Part shown: one piece after another, positions 43,098 to 52,619 of the stretch
How positions within the stretch are numbered: the stretch's first letter is position 1
How the letters are laid out: each line of letters opens with the position of its first letter
Assembly: GCF_036030735.1 (NCBI RefSeq)
Contig: NZ_CP107928.1
Span: forward strand, 8,122,001-8,186,000
Source: Streptomyces sp. NBC_00425
Lineage (GTDB): Bacteria > Actinomycetota > Actinomycetes > Streptomycetales > Streptomycetaceae
Direction: 5' to 3'
Length of the DNA: 64,000 nt
Notes under the pieces: model-generated
Told to the model about the DNA's origin: nothing
Seen by the model: the letters and a program-made list of their open reading frames with translations, nothing else
Database searches by the model: none
Program-made: the position numbers and the translations under genes

Positions 43098-45743
43098 TTA
43101 CAGGATGTACTCCTCCATCAGTTCGGCGAGGTGGGCGATGGCTGGCCAGGTGGTGGCGATCGTCGTGTGGGCGTGGAGACGTCGCTGGGCGTGGACATAC
43201 ATTGCCCAGTCGGCGGGGTTGTCTCCGTCTTGGAGGAACGCGGGCACGATCTCCAGGGAAGTCGGGTTGGAGCAGGTCTTGGTTCGGTTGCCCGGTTCGG
43301 CCGGGTCGAGCTTGGTGACGCCGAGCGCGGTCTGGTTCTGGGCCGAGCGGGGGTTGATGCCCCAGAACGCGCGTTCTCCGACCTGGACGACCCCGGAGAA
43401 CCGCCCGTACCTCGTCACAGGAACCAGCTCTTCCGATTCCTCGCCGGTCCTGACCAGCTCCTCGGTGACTCCGAAGGACCGGGGGACCGCGTCGCGGTCG
43501 CTTCGTTCCCGGAGCCGGATGATTCGCAGGCCGGGCTGGTCGCCGGGCTTTCGGATCGCCGGAGTCACAGCGGGGTCGGTCATGCCGACCCCTGGCAGGA
43601 CCAGCTGGTCGAAGGCGATCCGGCTGTCCTGCAGCCACGGCCAGATCTCCCGATCGCTCGTCCGCGCGCGGCGTACGAGCAGGAGCCGGTCGGCTGTGGA
43701 GTCGAGGGCCAGGGCGCCGGTGATGAACTCGGCGAGGGCCGCGCGTGAGGTGCGGGTGGCTACGCGTCCGCGGCCGGCGGTCAGCGCCTCGGGAAGTGCG
43801 GTCAGCGGCATGGGGTGCTCGGTCGGGCTGCCGGGCGTGGGCATGAGCTGTGCGGTGGGCTCTTCGTGGGTGTGCTGCCGGATGAGGATGGGCACGATCA
43901 TCCGTTCGCCCGCCGGGACGAGCCAGACCGTGATCAGTTCGAAGGCGCCGTCGATGCCCTGGGGTACGGCGATCTTGGGCAGGTGGCCGGCCTGGCGGAG
44001 CGCGTCGTTGAGGGCGGCGGCGGCGCGTTCGATGTCGCTCGTGGCGAAGTCGGTGTCGGCGAAGCGCTTGGCGAGGGCGGCTTTGCCGGGATTGGGGTTG
44101 GCCGGGGCGATCGGGCGAAGGCACTGGACGTTCCGGCGGAGAGCCGGGAGGGTCTTCTTGAAGAGCTTCTTTGGATCGCCTTGGCGCGTTCGTGAGAAGT
44201 AGGCGGCTCCTTCCATCTCCACGATGCAGGCGATGGGTTCGGCGAGGCGGGGGAAGGCTTCGGCGATCCTCGTGGCGCGCTCGGTCTCGCTCCTTTCGTA
44301 CTCGGCGCGTCGCACGGCCTTGTCGGGGTTGGTGGAACGGGGAAGGCCGGCGGTCAGGTCCCCGGGGTCGCAGCGGTGGAGCGTGACGTTGATCGGCCCC
44401 GTGAAGCCGGCGGAAGTCGCTGTGGATCGGCCGGGGGTCAGGCCGAGCTTCGCGGCGGCAGCGACTTGCAGGCCCTGCCAGGTCCGGTCGGAGGACACCC
44501 ATACCTCGATTTCGTAGGTAGGGGCGTCGGGCAGCTCCAGAGGCAGGAGCGCCTTGGCGCGGGTCCGGGCCTTGTGCGTGGGCGCGAGCGGAGCCAGCCC
44601 CTTCTCCTCCAGCTGGTGGGCGACCCGGGTGAGGACCTCCATGTGGTCGCGGGGCTGGTAACCGTGGCCGACGGGGTGGTCGTGGACCGAGCGCACCGGC
44701 GGGGCGCCGTCCTTGTCGGGGCAGCGGTAGGTCATGCCGGTGCTGTGGACGAGGTGGGCGGCGAAGGGCTGGGCTGCCGCGTCGCCGGGCGCGGTGCGCA
44801 GTTGGTCGAGGCTGGGTGGCTGGTGGTGGGTGAGGCGAGCGAGGATCTCGGCGACGCCCGGCTCCCAGGTCCAGGTGCTGCTCTCCCCGCGCCGCTGGAT
44901 GGTGACTCCGCTCTGCAGGAGCATGGGCCGCTCGCGGCGGTGGACGAATCCTTCCTTGGCGGACAGGAGGACGCTGGCGGTCGGGTCGCTGAATCCGCGG
45001 CGGGGGATGTACTCGACTGGGCGCGTCGCGAGGCGTGTCATGTTCAGGTCTACGTGGAGGTGGACTTCGGGGACGCCGGGCACTGTCTCGAGGTGGAAGG
45101 TCAGGACGTCCACACTGGCTCCGGCCGAGCCGTCTGTGTCGGTGAGGGTCTCGGGTGCGCCGAGGTGCAGGGTACGGCGGCCGTCTGCGCGCGTGGGACC
45201 GAGCCGCAGGTCGCGGTGGTGTCCTAGAAGTTGGAGCCCGTTGCTGGTGAGGTGCTCGGCGACGAGGCTGGGCAGGAGGTTGAAGACGTGGCTCGGGGGG
45301 TTGGCGGTGCCGTTGGCATGAAGGTCGTGGCGGGCGAGGTCGAGTTCCTCGGGGATCCACTCCAGTTGGCCGGCGCCTTCGAGTTGGCTGTACCAGTCGG
45401 TGTCGGGCATGTGGGGTGCCACGCGGGCCGAGGCCCATGCCGACAGAGCGATCAGAAGGAGGTCCGGGTCGACCTCGGTCCGGGCCCGGAGCCATGCGGG
45501 ATCGCGGGGATTCGTCTGTACGGAGGTGATGTCGGGGTCGATGAGGGTGAGCAGGTCCCTCAGCGAGCGGGTGGGCAGGTAGTCGGGCCCGCCGCGGGGG
45601 CGACGGCCGGGCCGGGTATCCCACGCCTTCTCCAGGAGGGCGAGCATCCCCGGCGGGCAGGTCGTTCGATAGCCGGTGACGGGCCAGGTGGCTTCCGATG
45701 TGAAGGTGAGGACGGTGGCTTGGGTGCTGCGGTAGGCGGGCAT
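43098..45743 (-). CDS. pPIWI_RE family Argonaute-like protein
   Basis: 881 residues starting MPAYRSTQATVLTFTSEATW, with ATG in a TGATG overlap with the helicase stop. The N-terminal half matches the DUF3962-like region of PIWI-RE proteins (GPDYLPTRSLRDLLTLIDPD, LHVDLNMTRLATRPVEYIPR). The C-terminal half is the RNase-H-fold PIWI module: AVPQGIDGAFELITVWLV, LLLVRRARTSDREIWPWLQD, and the final block NPTSLEIVPAFL, VHAQRRLHAHTTIATTWPAI and HLAELMEEYI. PIWI-RE proteins are predicted to use guide nucleic acid against invading DNA. Gene order with a Fe-S helicase and a nuclease confirms the assignment. I cannot state whether the catalytic site is intact. Confidence 0.88.
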   Translation of the reverse strand: MPAYRSTQATVLTFTSEATWPVTGYRTTCPPGMLALLEKAWDTRPGRRPRGGPDYLPTRSLRDLLTLIDPDITSVQTNPRDPAWLRARTEVDPDLLLIALSAWASARVAPHMPDTDWYSQLEGAGQLEWIPEELDLARHDLHANGTANPPSHVFNLLPSLVAEHLTSNGLQLLGHHRDLRLGPTRADGRRTLHLGAPETLTDTDGSAGASVDVLTFHLETVPGVPEVHLHVDLNMTRLATRPVEYIPRRGFSDPTASVLLSAKEGFVHRRERPMLLQSGVTIQRRGESSTWTWEPGVAEILARLTHHQPPSLDQLRTAPGDAAAQPFAAHLVHSTGMTYRCPDKDGAPPVRSVHDHPVGHGYQPRDHMEVLTRVAHQLEEKGLAPLAPTHKARTRAKALLPLELPDAPTYEIEVWVSSDRTWQGLQVAAAAKLGLTPGRSTATSAGFTGPINVTLHRCDPGDLTAGLPRSTNPDKAVRRAEYERSETERATRIAEAFPRLAEPIACIVEMEGAAYFSRTRQGDPKKLFKKTLPALRRNVQCLRPIAPANPNPGKAALAKRFADTDFATSDIERAAAALNDALRQAGHLPKIAVPQGIDGAFELITVWLVPAGERMIVPILIRQHTHEEPTAQLMPTPGSPTEHPMPLTALPEALTAGRGRVATRTSRAALAEFITGALALDSTADRLLLVRRARTSDREIWPWLQDSRIAFDQLVLPGVGMTDPAVTPAIRKPGDQPGLRIIRLRERSDRDAVPRSFGVTEELVRTGEESEELVPVTRYGRFSGVVQVGERAFWGINPRSAQNQTALGVTKLDPAEPGNRTKTCSNPTSLEIVPAFLQDGDNPADWAMYVHAQRRLHAHTTIATTWPAIAHLAELMEEYIL

Positions 45744-48700
45744 CAGCGGTGACCCCAGTCGATGTTGTCGAGAAGATGGGAAGCCAGGCCCCAACAGGCC
45801 TTGGCGAGTTCGTGCTCGAGCCGCTCGGAGGCCGTGGCCGCAGGGCCGGGGTCGGTGAGCCAACCGTGCAGGAGCTGCTGCGCGGCGACGATCACGCTGG
45901 TACGGGCGGTGTCCGGGGCGGTTTCGTCGAGGTTCGCGGTGCGGGGGGCGAAGGCCGCGTCGCAGAGGTAGACCAGCACGGGCTCGTTGCCGCGGATGCC
46001 ACGGCCGAGGGTCTGGTGGAGGGGAACGAGAAAGTTGCCGACGAACGCGGCGTGCTCGATGGGGTCGGTGAGCCGGGTGAACAGGACGGGCTCGCCCACC
46101 CGTCGCTGCCAGCGGCGACGCTCGCTGCCGCGGAGCTTGCGCGCGAGGTCAACCGGATCGGCGTGGTCAAGAGTGATGTCGACAGGATTTCGAAGACGGC
46201 GCATCGCCTCGCGGCTGAGGAGCGAGAGCGGGAAGGTCGCGTCGTCGGCGGGCGGATGGATCCGGGCCAGGTAGAACACGGCGCCGAGGGCCGCGACGCG
46301 GCGGGCGTTGAGGATGTTGTGGCCGCGTTGAACAGCGCCTTCGGCTGCCACGAGGATGTCGGCACCGGAGGCGGCGAAGGTGGCAAGACGCCGCCGGGGG
46401 ATGCTGTGGCGGGTGGGCGGATCGTCGTCGCGGATGACATGGAGGGCCGTGTACGGGGTCTTCTGGTTGATGTAGTCGGCGACGGTTTGAGCGTCCCGCG
46501 TGCTCTGCACGGTGAACAGGACCTGCTGACGGTCGGAGGCAAGACGCTGACGGGCCTGCTGGAGCAGCGACTCCCGCGCACCGGGGGCGGGATTGCAGAT
46601 CCACTCGGCGGACGCGCACAGGGCGTGCGCGTGGAGGGTCGGGTTACCTCCGGTGCCCGAGGTGAAGACCGGGCGGCCGTCGCGGTAGCGCGGCGGACGG
46701 AAGAACATCTTGCTTTCCAGCAGCGCCGCCCTGGCCTTCTCGGGTTCGCGCAGGACCAGGTTCGGGGTGACGTCGAGGTGGAAGCGGGGCGAGGCGGGCA
46801 TCCAGCTGGTGGCGGAGGCCAGGACGACGTTAGGCCCCTGGATCCCTTCGGCCTCCAGGAGGTCATGGAGGTGATACAGCAGCCACCGGCCCACACCACG
46901 CAACCACAGGATGCTGAAGGACCCGCTGTCGCCGGCGGGGTTGGGCTGCCACTGCAGTGCCATCAGATTGCCCGCGGCCTGTTCGGGCACGAAGGACATC
47001 AGGTCGCGGGGCGGCTGGCGGCTCCAGAAGTCGTCGCCGTCACCGATCTGCGACGGGCTGATGGCCGGCAGACGCTGGGCGACCTCGAAGAACGATGTGG
47101 TGATGCGCGCGGCCCACAAGCCGCCCTGCAGCAGCTGCGCGAGTTCCGCCGCCGTGCCCCGGGCCGTGATGCCGTCGAGTACCGGCAGATGGGCCGCGAT
47201 CCACGCCTCGGCGGCCTCCTGCGCCGACAGGGGAGTGTCGTGGGCCGCTGTCATGGCCTCGATCAGCTCGGCCCAGTTCTCTGCGGGCACCTGGAAGGGG
47301 GCGGTGACCAGCGGCTCGAAGTTCTCTTCGAAGTACCGGTCGGCGGCTTCCTCCAGTTCCGCCTTGCGGGCGAAGTCGTTGCGCTCGCCGAGGCCATGGA
47401 GGCTTCGGGACAGGCGCCGCAGGAGGCTGTACCCGGTGAACGGTCCCTCGGCGATGATCGCGCGCAGGTGGTCGGCTCCCGGGTCGATCATCAGCCGGTA
47501 GAGCTCCGTCAGCGCCTGGTCGTGGCGCCGGAAGTGCTTTTCGCCCGCCGTCACCTCGGGGTCCCGCAGGACGAGGAACCACGAGTGCTCCAAGTGCTGT
47601 CCGATCCGATCCCCCACGCGATGGCTCCAGCCCCGGCCGGGTTGGGAGAGAATCTCGTGCAGCAGGAACCGGTCGTCGAACTGCTGCTGCACGGTGTCGG
47701 CCTCGTCCAGCAGGAGAACGGCCAGGTGATGCTGGGCCGCTTCGGCGACGCGGACCTCGATCTGGGACTGCGGCATCATCGTGGAAGCCAGGCCGGCAGC
47801 AGTGGTCACCCACACCTGGGCATCGGCCACATGGCGAGCCGCTGCGTGGGCAGGGCATCGCGAAAGGATCGGGCAGTCCCGGCGCCCGCGCTGGCCGTCC
47901 ACGAAGAGCTTGCCCCTGCACGGCCGCTCCTCCCTCGGGAGCGGAGCCCGGTCGCTCCTGCTGGTCAGGCGCAGCTCCTCCACGTAGCACTGGTCGTCGG
48001 CGAACGCTGCTCCAGCATCGGCCCCGGTGGGAAAGGTGGTAGCGCCGTCGTGGAGGAGGGAGCGCCAGTAGCGGTCCTTGTGGACTCCCTCCCGGGTCCG
48101 TCCGAAGATGGGGACAGTGTTGATGCCGAGCGCCTGCAGGAAGGTGACCTTGGCGTACATGTCGCTACCCGAGGCGAGCACGAAGCCCACCTTGCCCCCG
48201 CGCTGGGCAACGATGTAGGCAATCATGTCCAGCAGTGTGGACTTTCCGCTGTTCATCAGGCCCACCACGTGCCACAGACCGTCGATGACCATCTCCTGTG
48301 GCTGCTCCAGGAGGCGCCCTCCCGCATGGTCGGCCAGCAGGGCCTCCATCTGCTTCAGCCGCTTGACGAAGTTCCGGTTCTCGATCTCCGGGTGAGCGAC
48401 CAGGAGCTCGTCCATCTCGGCGGCAGCCCGCTTGAAATCCTCCATGGCGAGAGGAATCGGCTCCCGTGTTCGGAAGGCCGTCGCCGCCAGCTCGGGCGGG
48501 GCCGGCGCAGGGACGAACGTCTCAGGGATACGGATCTTTTCCCAGCTGCCGTCAGTTCGCTCGAAAGAGCACGTCGAACCAGGCGGCGCCGGCCGATAGC
48601 CGTTCCCCGCCTTGTAGGGGGCGGCTTCCTGAAGCTTCTGCCGGTAGACGTCATGGCGTGCCGCGGCATACGGGGAAGGGCGCCAGCTGAACACCGTCGA

Positions 48701-49051
48701 CAGTTCAGCCTTGTGCCCCGCCATGTCGCCTGGCTCGAACCCGCGCACCTGGGCGGGGAGCTTTACGTAGTGGTCGAGCTTCTCCCGCATCGTCCCGGTC
48801 TTGGCGACCGGGCCCATCAGCTCACGCAGAGTCCGGATCTGCGGGTCGAGCACCGGGTCCAACCGCATGTACCCGGCGAGCACGGGCCACAGAGCGCCGA
48901 TGCCCCGCCCCGGCATGTGATCGGCCAGGAACGACAGCCCCAGTTCGAGGGCACACAGCTCCCACGGCTTGAGCGGGCCGAGCATCGGCCGGACGCACTC
49001 GTCGTCCAGCTCCTTCACCAGCGAGGTGCTCCAGGAACGGGTGTCCCTCAT
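45743..49051 (-). CDS. DinG/XPD-like Fe-S superfamily 2 helicase of the PIWI-RE cassette
   Basis: 1102 residues. Walker A is GLMNSGKST (264-272). Four cysteines that can hold a 4Fe-4S cluster follow: Cys355 (ADDQCYVEEL), Cys378 (EERPCRG), Cys393 and Cys399 (RRDCPILSRCPAHAA). Walker B is VLLLDEAD (445-452), and motif VI is QTLGRGIRGNEPVLVYL near the C-terminus. This Fe-S placement between motifs Ia and II is the XPD/DinG pattern. The N-terminal 250 residues have no recognised domain. The ATG overlaps the nuclease gene stop (ATGA), and its stop overlaps the pPIWI_RE start (TGATG), so all three are translated as a unit. The likely role is unwinding or remodelling target duplex or R-loops. Confidence 0.88.
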   Translation of the reverse strand: MRDTRSWSTSLVKELDDECVRPMLGPLKPWELCALELGLSFLADHMPGRGIGALWPVLAGYMRLDPVLDPQIRTLRELMGPVAKTGTMREKLDHYVKLPAQVRGFEPGDMAGHKAELSTVFSWRPSPYAAARHDVYRQKLQEAAPYKAGNGYRPAPPGSTCSFERTDGSWEKIRIPETFVPAPAPPELAATAFRTREPIPLAMEDFKRAAAEMDELLVAHPEIENRNFVKRLKQMEALLADHAGGRLLEQPQEMVIDGLWHVVGLMNSGKSTLLDMIAYIVAQRGGKVGFVLASGSDMYAKVTFLQALGINTVPIFGRTREGVHKDRYWRSLLHDGATTFPTGADAGAAFADDQCYVEELRLTSRSDRAPLPREERPCRGKLFVDGQRGRRDCPILSRCPAHAAARHVADAQVWVTTAAGLASTMMPQSQIEVRVAEAAQHHLAVLLLDEADTVQQQFDDRFLLHEILSQPGRGWSHRVGDRIGQHLEHSWFLVLRDPEVTAGEKHFRRHDQALTELYRLMIDPGADHLRAIIAEGPFTGYSLLRRLSRSLHGLGERNDFARKAELEEAADRYFEENFEPLVTAPFQVPAENWAELIEAMTAAHDTPLSAQEAAEAWIAAHLPVLDGITARGTAAELAQLLQGGLWAARITTSFFEVAQRLPAISPSQIGDGDDFWSRQPPRDLMSFVPEQAAGNLMALQWQPNPAGDSGSFSILWLRGVGRWLLYHLHDLLEAEGIQGPNVVLASATSWMPASPRFHLDVTPNLVLREPEKARAALLESKMFFRPPRYRDGRPVFTSGTGGNPTLHAHALCASAEWICNPAPGARESLLQQARQRLASDRQQVLFTVQSTRDAQTVADYINQKTPYTALHVIRDDDPPTRHSIPRRRLATFAASGADILVAAEGAVQRGHNILNARRVAALGAVFYLARIHPPADDATFPLSLLSREAMRRLRNPVDITLDHADPVDLARKLRGSERRRWQRRVGEPVLFTRLTDPIEHAAFVGNFLVPLHQTLGRGIRGNEPVLVYLCDAAFAPRTANLDETAPDTARTSVIVAAQQLLHGWLTDPGPAATASERLEHELAKACWGLASHLLDNIDWGHR

Positions 49052-50346
49052 CGTGCGCCTCCCACCTTAATCGCGCGGATGCGGACTTGCCGCAGGAAGG
49101 CCTTCTCATCGAGGACTTCGACTCCGGCGGCCCGGCCCTGGAGCTCGCGTTCCAGATCCGTGAGGTAGCCAGGTGCCTGGAGGCGGTGCATCGGGACGAC
49201 GATGATGCGCCGACGCGCCGGCACACGGGGATCGCTGCGGAACCCCCTGGCGAGGAGGGTGGGGCTCGCACAGTCCTTCGCGTCGATCGCCCAGCATTCC
49301 CTCCCCCCGACGGCGCTCACCGGTTCGAAGATCAACGCCGCGTCCCAGGCGTCCAGACACGGCCACGGCTCAGCCCGAACCCGGTCCGCCGGCAGTTCGG
49401 CGAGCCGGTCCAGCAGCCGCCCTTCGAGCAGTCCAGGGTCGTGGAAGAACTGACGGGTCGCCCTGTGCTGGGTCCAGTACCCGCCCAGACACGCCACCTC
49501 GAACCGCTCTGGCCTTCCGTCGCACCCTGGAGTGCCGCAGCCGCTCGTCCCGTCGTCGACCGGGTTGCGGCACTCCCGACAGCGACTCAGCCGGACCTTC
49601 CCCGGACTCTCGACCGGATGGAGGATGTACGCGGTGCGCACGAACTTCGCGAGGTACGAGTCGCTGTCGGCGTCCGCCTTCGGCAGCTCTCGAGTCAATG
49701 CGTGGACGTCGCGGTCGCTCAGCACGGGGCGATCGATCAGCAGGCGCCGCAGGCGGCAGTAGATTCGCTGGACAGCCTCCTCGTCGTCACCGTTCATCCG
49801 AGCGCACGACATCAGCGCCGCGAAGGTCTGGTTTTGAACCAACTCCGCCTCGACGTCTGCGTGCCGGACCAGATCGGCTGCCTGCTCGGCGAACTCTGAC
49901 AGCTCATCCTGGTCCAGCAGGACGGCTTCGAGATCACCGTCGGCGAGGGAGAGCGGAACGGGCCAGGACCCCAGCGGGCGACGGCACCACTCGAACAGCT
50001 CAAGGTCGTTGCCAGGCCAGTCCGACCCCAGCACCTGCGCCTTCCACCACAACCGCCCCCGGGCGTCACGCCAGGCGCGAGGCAATGGACTGTGTGCTTC
50101 AGCAGACCCGAAGTGCCCGGCATCCGCCTGCTGCCGACCGAGCCGGATTCTCGCCAAGGCAGCACACAGCAACTCCACCGTCACGTAGTCGTCCGCTGAG
50201 CTCCGCAGGCCCGTTCCGCTGGCGAGCACGACGTCTGGTGACTCCACTGTCCCCTCCGCCGATGGACAGTCGCCTGGCGACTCCGGTGCGGCGGACTGAG
50301 TGGGTGCATGGCCAGCGAATCTGGCGGCTTCCTGAGTAGTACTCAC
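49048..50346 (-). CDS. PD-(D/E)XK nuclease-like protein of the PIWI-RE cassette
   Basis: 432 residues, first gene of the cassette. A zinc ribbon lies in the middle (LSRCRECRNPVDDG then GCGTPGCDGRPERF). The C-terminal domain has the restriction-endonuclease-like core WDAALIFEP followed by ECWAIDAKD: Asp335, Asp355-x-Lys357. Large N-terminal helical regions are unassigned. This matches the REase component that accompanies PIWI-RE and the helicase. The GTG start at 50346 lacks a strong ribosome-binding site, so an internal start is possible. Cleavage of invading DNA under guidance of the PIWI-RE protein is inferred from the family. Confidence 0.82.
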   Translation of the reverse strand: MSTTQEAARFAGHAPTQSAAPESPGDCPSAEGTVESPDVVLASGTGLRSSADDYVTVELLCAALARIRLGRQQADAGHFGSAEAHSPLPRAWRDARGRLWWKAQVLGSDWPGNDLELFEWCRRPLGSWPVPLSLADGDLEAVLLDQDELSEFAEQAADLVRHADVEAELVQNQTFAALMSCARMNGDDEEAVQRIYCRLRRLLIDRPVLSDRDVHALTRELPKADADSDSYLAKFVRTAYILHPVESPGKVRLSRCRECRNPVDDGTSGCGTPGCDGRPERFEVACLGGYWTQHRATRQFFHDPGLLEGRLLDRLAELPADRVRAEPWPCLDAWDAALIFEPVSAVGGRECWAIDAKDCASPTLLARGFRSDPRVPARRRIIVVPMHRLQAPGYLTDLERELQGRAAGVEVLDEKAFLRQVRIRAIKVGGAR

Positions 50347-50784
50347 AGCCGATCGGTATACAGCACGTCACTGACAATGCACTATCAGTCACACATGAAT
50401 GTTCTTCGAGCGACCGGATGCTCGATATATGGGGTTGCGTTCAAGGGCGGGTGGCAGCTCCAGCTCCGCGGTCGATCTCGGTGACGACCCAGAGGATGCC
50501 GCAGGGGTGCCAGGAGCGGGCCGCGACCAGGTCGAACTCGCTGCCGAGACCCGCCGCTTCTTCCGTGGACACCGACATCGGCCGCACACGTCCGCGGCTC
50601 CTTCGGCGGCCCGCACGTCCGCTACGTCCGCCCGCGACGACGGATACGACGCCGCGGACCGCCTGGAGCTCCTGGCCGGAGCGCCGGCATCGCGGGCACC
50701 CTCCACCCCGAGCTCGGCGAGAACTTGTTCGACCAAGCCGTCGACGCGGCCGTCGGCATCAACGACGAGTCGGCCCGGCCCCCT
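50347..50784. other. Gap upstream of the PIWI-RE operon with eroded sequence
   Basis: The first part should hold the promoter of the PIWI-RE operon; CTGACAATGCACTATCAG (50369-50386) is an imperfect inverted repeat that may be an operator. Beyond it, a minus-strand frame near 50450-50580 reads FDLVAARSWHPCGILWVVTE and looks once-coding but has no intact gene around it. Confidence 0.45.
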
Positions 50785-51060
50785 TCAGGACGGGGTTGGC
50801 GGCGGAAAGAAGACCGCTTGATTGGTGTTCAGCTGGCGCCGGGCCCCGTCCTCGTCCAAGGACCACAAGGCGGCCAGCCGTGGCAGGAGAGCGGGGAGGT
50901 CGGACGGGCGGCTCGGCCTGCCGTGGTGGCGGGTGAAAGGGCCGTCGGTTTCCAGGAGTACACGATCGGGCGGGATCTCCCGAAGCAGTCGTTGGGCGCG
51001 TGCGGAGGTAATCATGGCGGGGTTGACGGAGAACGAGGGCTTCCCCTGTTCTTGCCCACA
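50785..51060 (-). pseudogene. TatD-family hydrolase C-terminal relic (QatD-like)
   Basis: The minus-strand frame reads SFSVNPAMITSARAQRLLRE, IPPDRVLLETDGPF and DLPALLPRLAALWSLDEDGA with NTNQAVFF at the end. It matches the C-terminal third of TatD-type metal-dependent DNases, including the conserved ETDGPF motif with its metal Asp. The N-terminal H-x-H region is absent; the upstream residues in frame are low-complexity. TatD-like proteins occur as QatD in the Qat defence system, so this may be what remains of one. Confidence 0.6.
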
Positions 51061-51197
51061 TCGGGCACGTTGGGCCCCGCCGCCCCGCTCATGAACCGTG
51101 ATCATGGTCCGCGTCCAAGGCAACAAGCGGGACCCCCGTGCACTGTGACTCGGGGCAGGCCTCATGCTTCTGCGAGAGGAGCACCAGACTGTCCGTC

Positions 51198-51902
51198 ATG
51201 GACACCTCCTCAGGACACCCGGACCGTGAAGAAGCAGAGCGGCTGAGCACCGCCGTGGGGGTCCTCGCTGACTTCCTGAGCCGCCAGCCGCTCACTCAGA
51301 CCCTGGCCTCGCTGGAGCACCGATTGAAGGGCGCCGACGGGATAGATGTCATGCGGGTCGCGGAGGACGGCCACGTCGTGCCGGAGCTGCTTGCCTCAGC
51401 GCTCACGGTCCGCGAGAGCCTGGGCCGGATCAACGACTTGATCCACGCCTGCGGCATCCTCCTCGTCCTGCCCCACATCCTCGGGGAAGGAGAGCACATC
51501 ACCGTCCGCCCCTCCCTCGGCGCCGGCAATGACCCGAGCCGCCCGTACGACGTGGAGACAGACCAGCGCATCGCGGAGTTCAAGCTCGCTCGTTGGCGCG
51601 GCGCGGACGCCATGCGCAAGCGCCAGACCTTCAAGGACCTCGTGATGCTCGCCGCCGACACCTCCGGCCGCCGGGCAGAGCTGTTCGTGATCGGCCCCGA
51701 GCCCCGCCGCTTCCTGACCACCAGCACTTCAACCGCGGCCTGGGCCCTGGACCGCACCCCAGGGTCACTGCGGACCTTCACCACGGTCTTCGGCCCGCCG
51801 AGCATGTCCGTCGCCCAGTTCACCGCGACCCATGCCGCCCACGTTCAGATCACCGATCTGCGGGATCTTCTCCCCGCGCCCGTCGTAGCCTTCCTGCAGT
51901 GA
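51198..51902 (+). CDS. Hypothetical protein with PD-(D/E)XK-like motif
   Basis: 234 residues from ATG 51198. The N-terminal half is helical (VGVLADFLSRQPLTQTLASL). The segment PYDVETDQRIAEFKLARWRG has Asp118 and the pair Glu127-x-Lys129, followed by a helix and strand (FKDLVMLAADTSGRRAELFV). This layout resembles a small restriction-endonuclease fold. I recognise no family. The start is unsettled because AGGAG lies 17 bp upstream and an in-frame GTG exists at 51138. The gene stands alone on the plus strand inside the defence island. Confidence 0.6.
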   Translation: MDTSSGHPDREEAERLSTAVGVLADFLSRQPLTQTLASLEHRLKGADGIDVMRVAEDGHVVPELLASALTVRESLGRINDLIHACGILLVLPHILGEGEHITVRPSLGAGNDPSRPYDVETDQRIAEFKLARWRGADAMRKRQTFKDLVMLAADTSGRRAELFVIGPEPRRFLTTSTSTAAWALDRTPGSLRTFTTVFGPPSMSVAQFTATHAAHVQITDLRDLLPAPVVAFLQ

Positions 51903-52619
51903 AATGTCCCCGGTATGAGGCACGAGCCTTGCGAAAAGCCCTACACTCACGCTCCCCCGGCGGCGCGTTCCTCGTGCGGGCCCTGCTGGTGCTGACGAAC
52001 CGGGAAGTCGCCCGCTGACCGACGATCTTCGCCGAAGTCATCCGTCCGCCACCAGCACGAGCATCCCGAAACCCTACGCACACCAGGCCCGTGACCAGCA
52101 ACTTCACGATGCACAGTGCTCATCGACCCGGCTTCCAGGAATGCCGCACACGCGTGAGCCCACGCCGGCGGAACTGAAGCCATACCTCAAGGGATGGAGG
52201 CCCGACGGACCGGAACGGCGCGACGGACGATGACGTGAGCAGCCGGCCAGAGGTGCGGCTCGCACGACTGGTGGCGCTGGCGCCCGTCAGTCGTCCTTGG
52301 CGATCCGGGATTCCCGCCGCCGCAAGCCGGGCTGTTCGTCGGCGCGGCCGCTCAGAGAGTTCGCCGCACGACATTCCCGCGCATAGGCACCGGGATGGGG
52401 TACCGCCTAAGATCCGGCTGAGGTCGATCTCCACAGGGAACGGAACCGCCCCCTTGATCACCCCGCTGAACGCCCCACCGGTCCCGGGCCTTCCCTGAAC
52501 CTGCGCGGGTGCCCCGAATGTCAAGGCCGTTCTGCCATCTGAGAACAGGGACTTCCAGCAGCGCTAGGGTTTCCGGGACAGAGGAAATGGCACGCTGCCG
52601 ACCAGGGGAACGAAACACC
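51903..52619. other. Gap of about 700 bp with no intact gene
   Basis: A minus-strand frame around 52390-52500 reads FSGVIKGAVPFPVEIDLSRI and may be a relic. The final 100 bp should hold the promoter of the 2OG oxygenase gene. Nothing else is supported. Confidence 0.4.

Noticed and set aside
45749..49168. A plus-strand open frame of 1139 codons opposite the PIWI-RE helicase
   Set aside because: Its translation is Gly/Arg/Val-rich with no domain features; it is the usual antisense frame of a high-GC gene with strong third-position bias.
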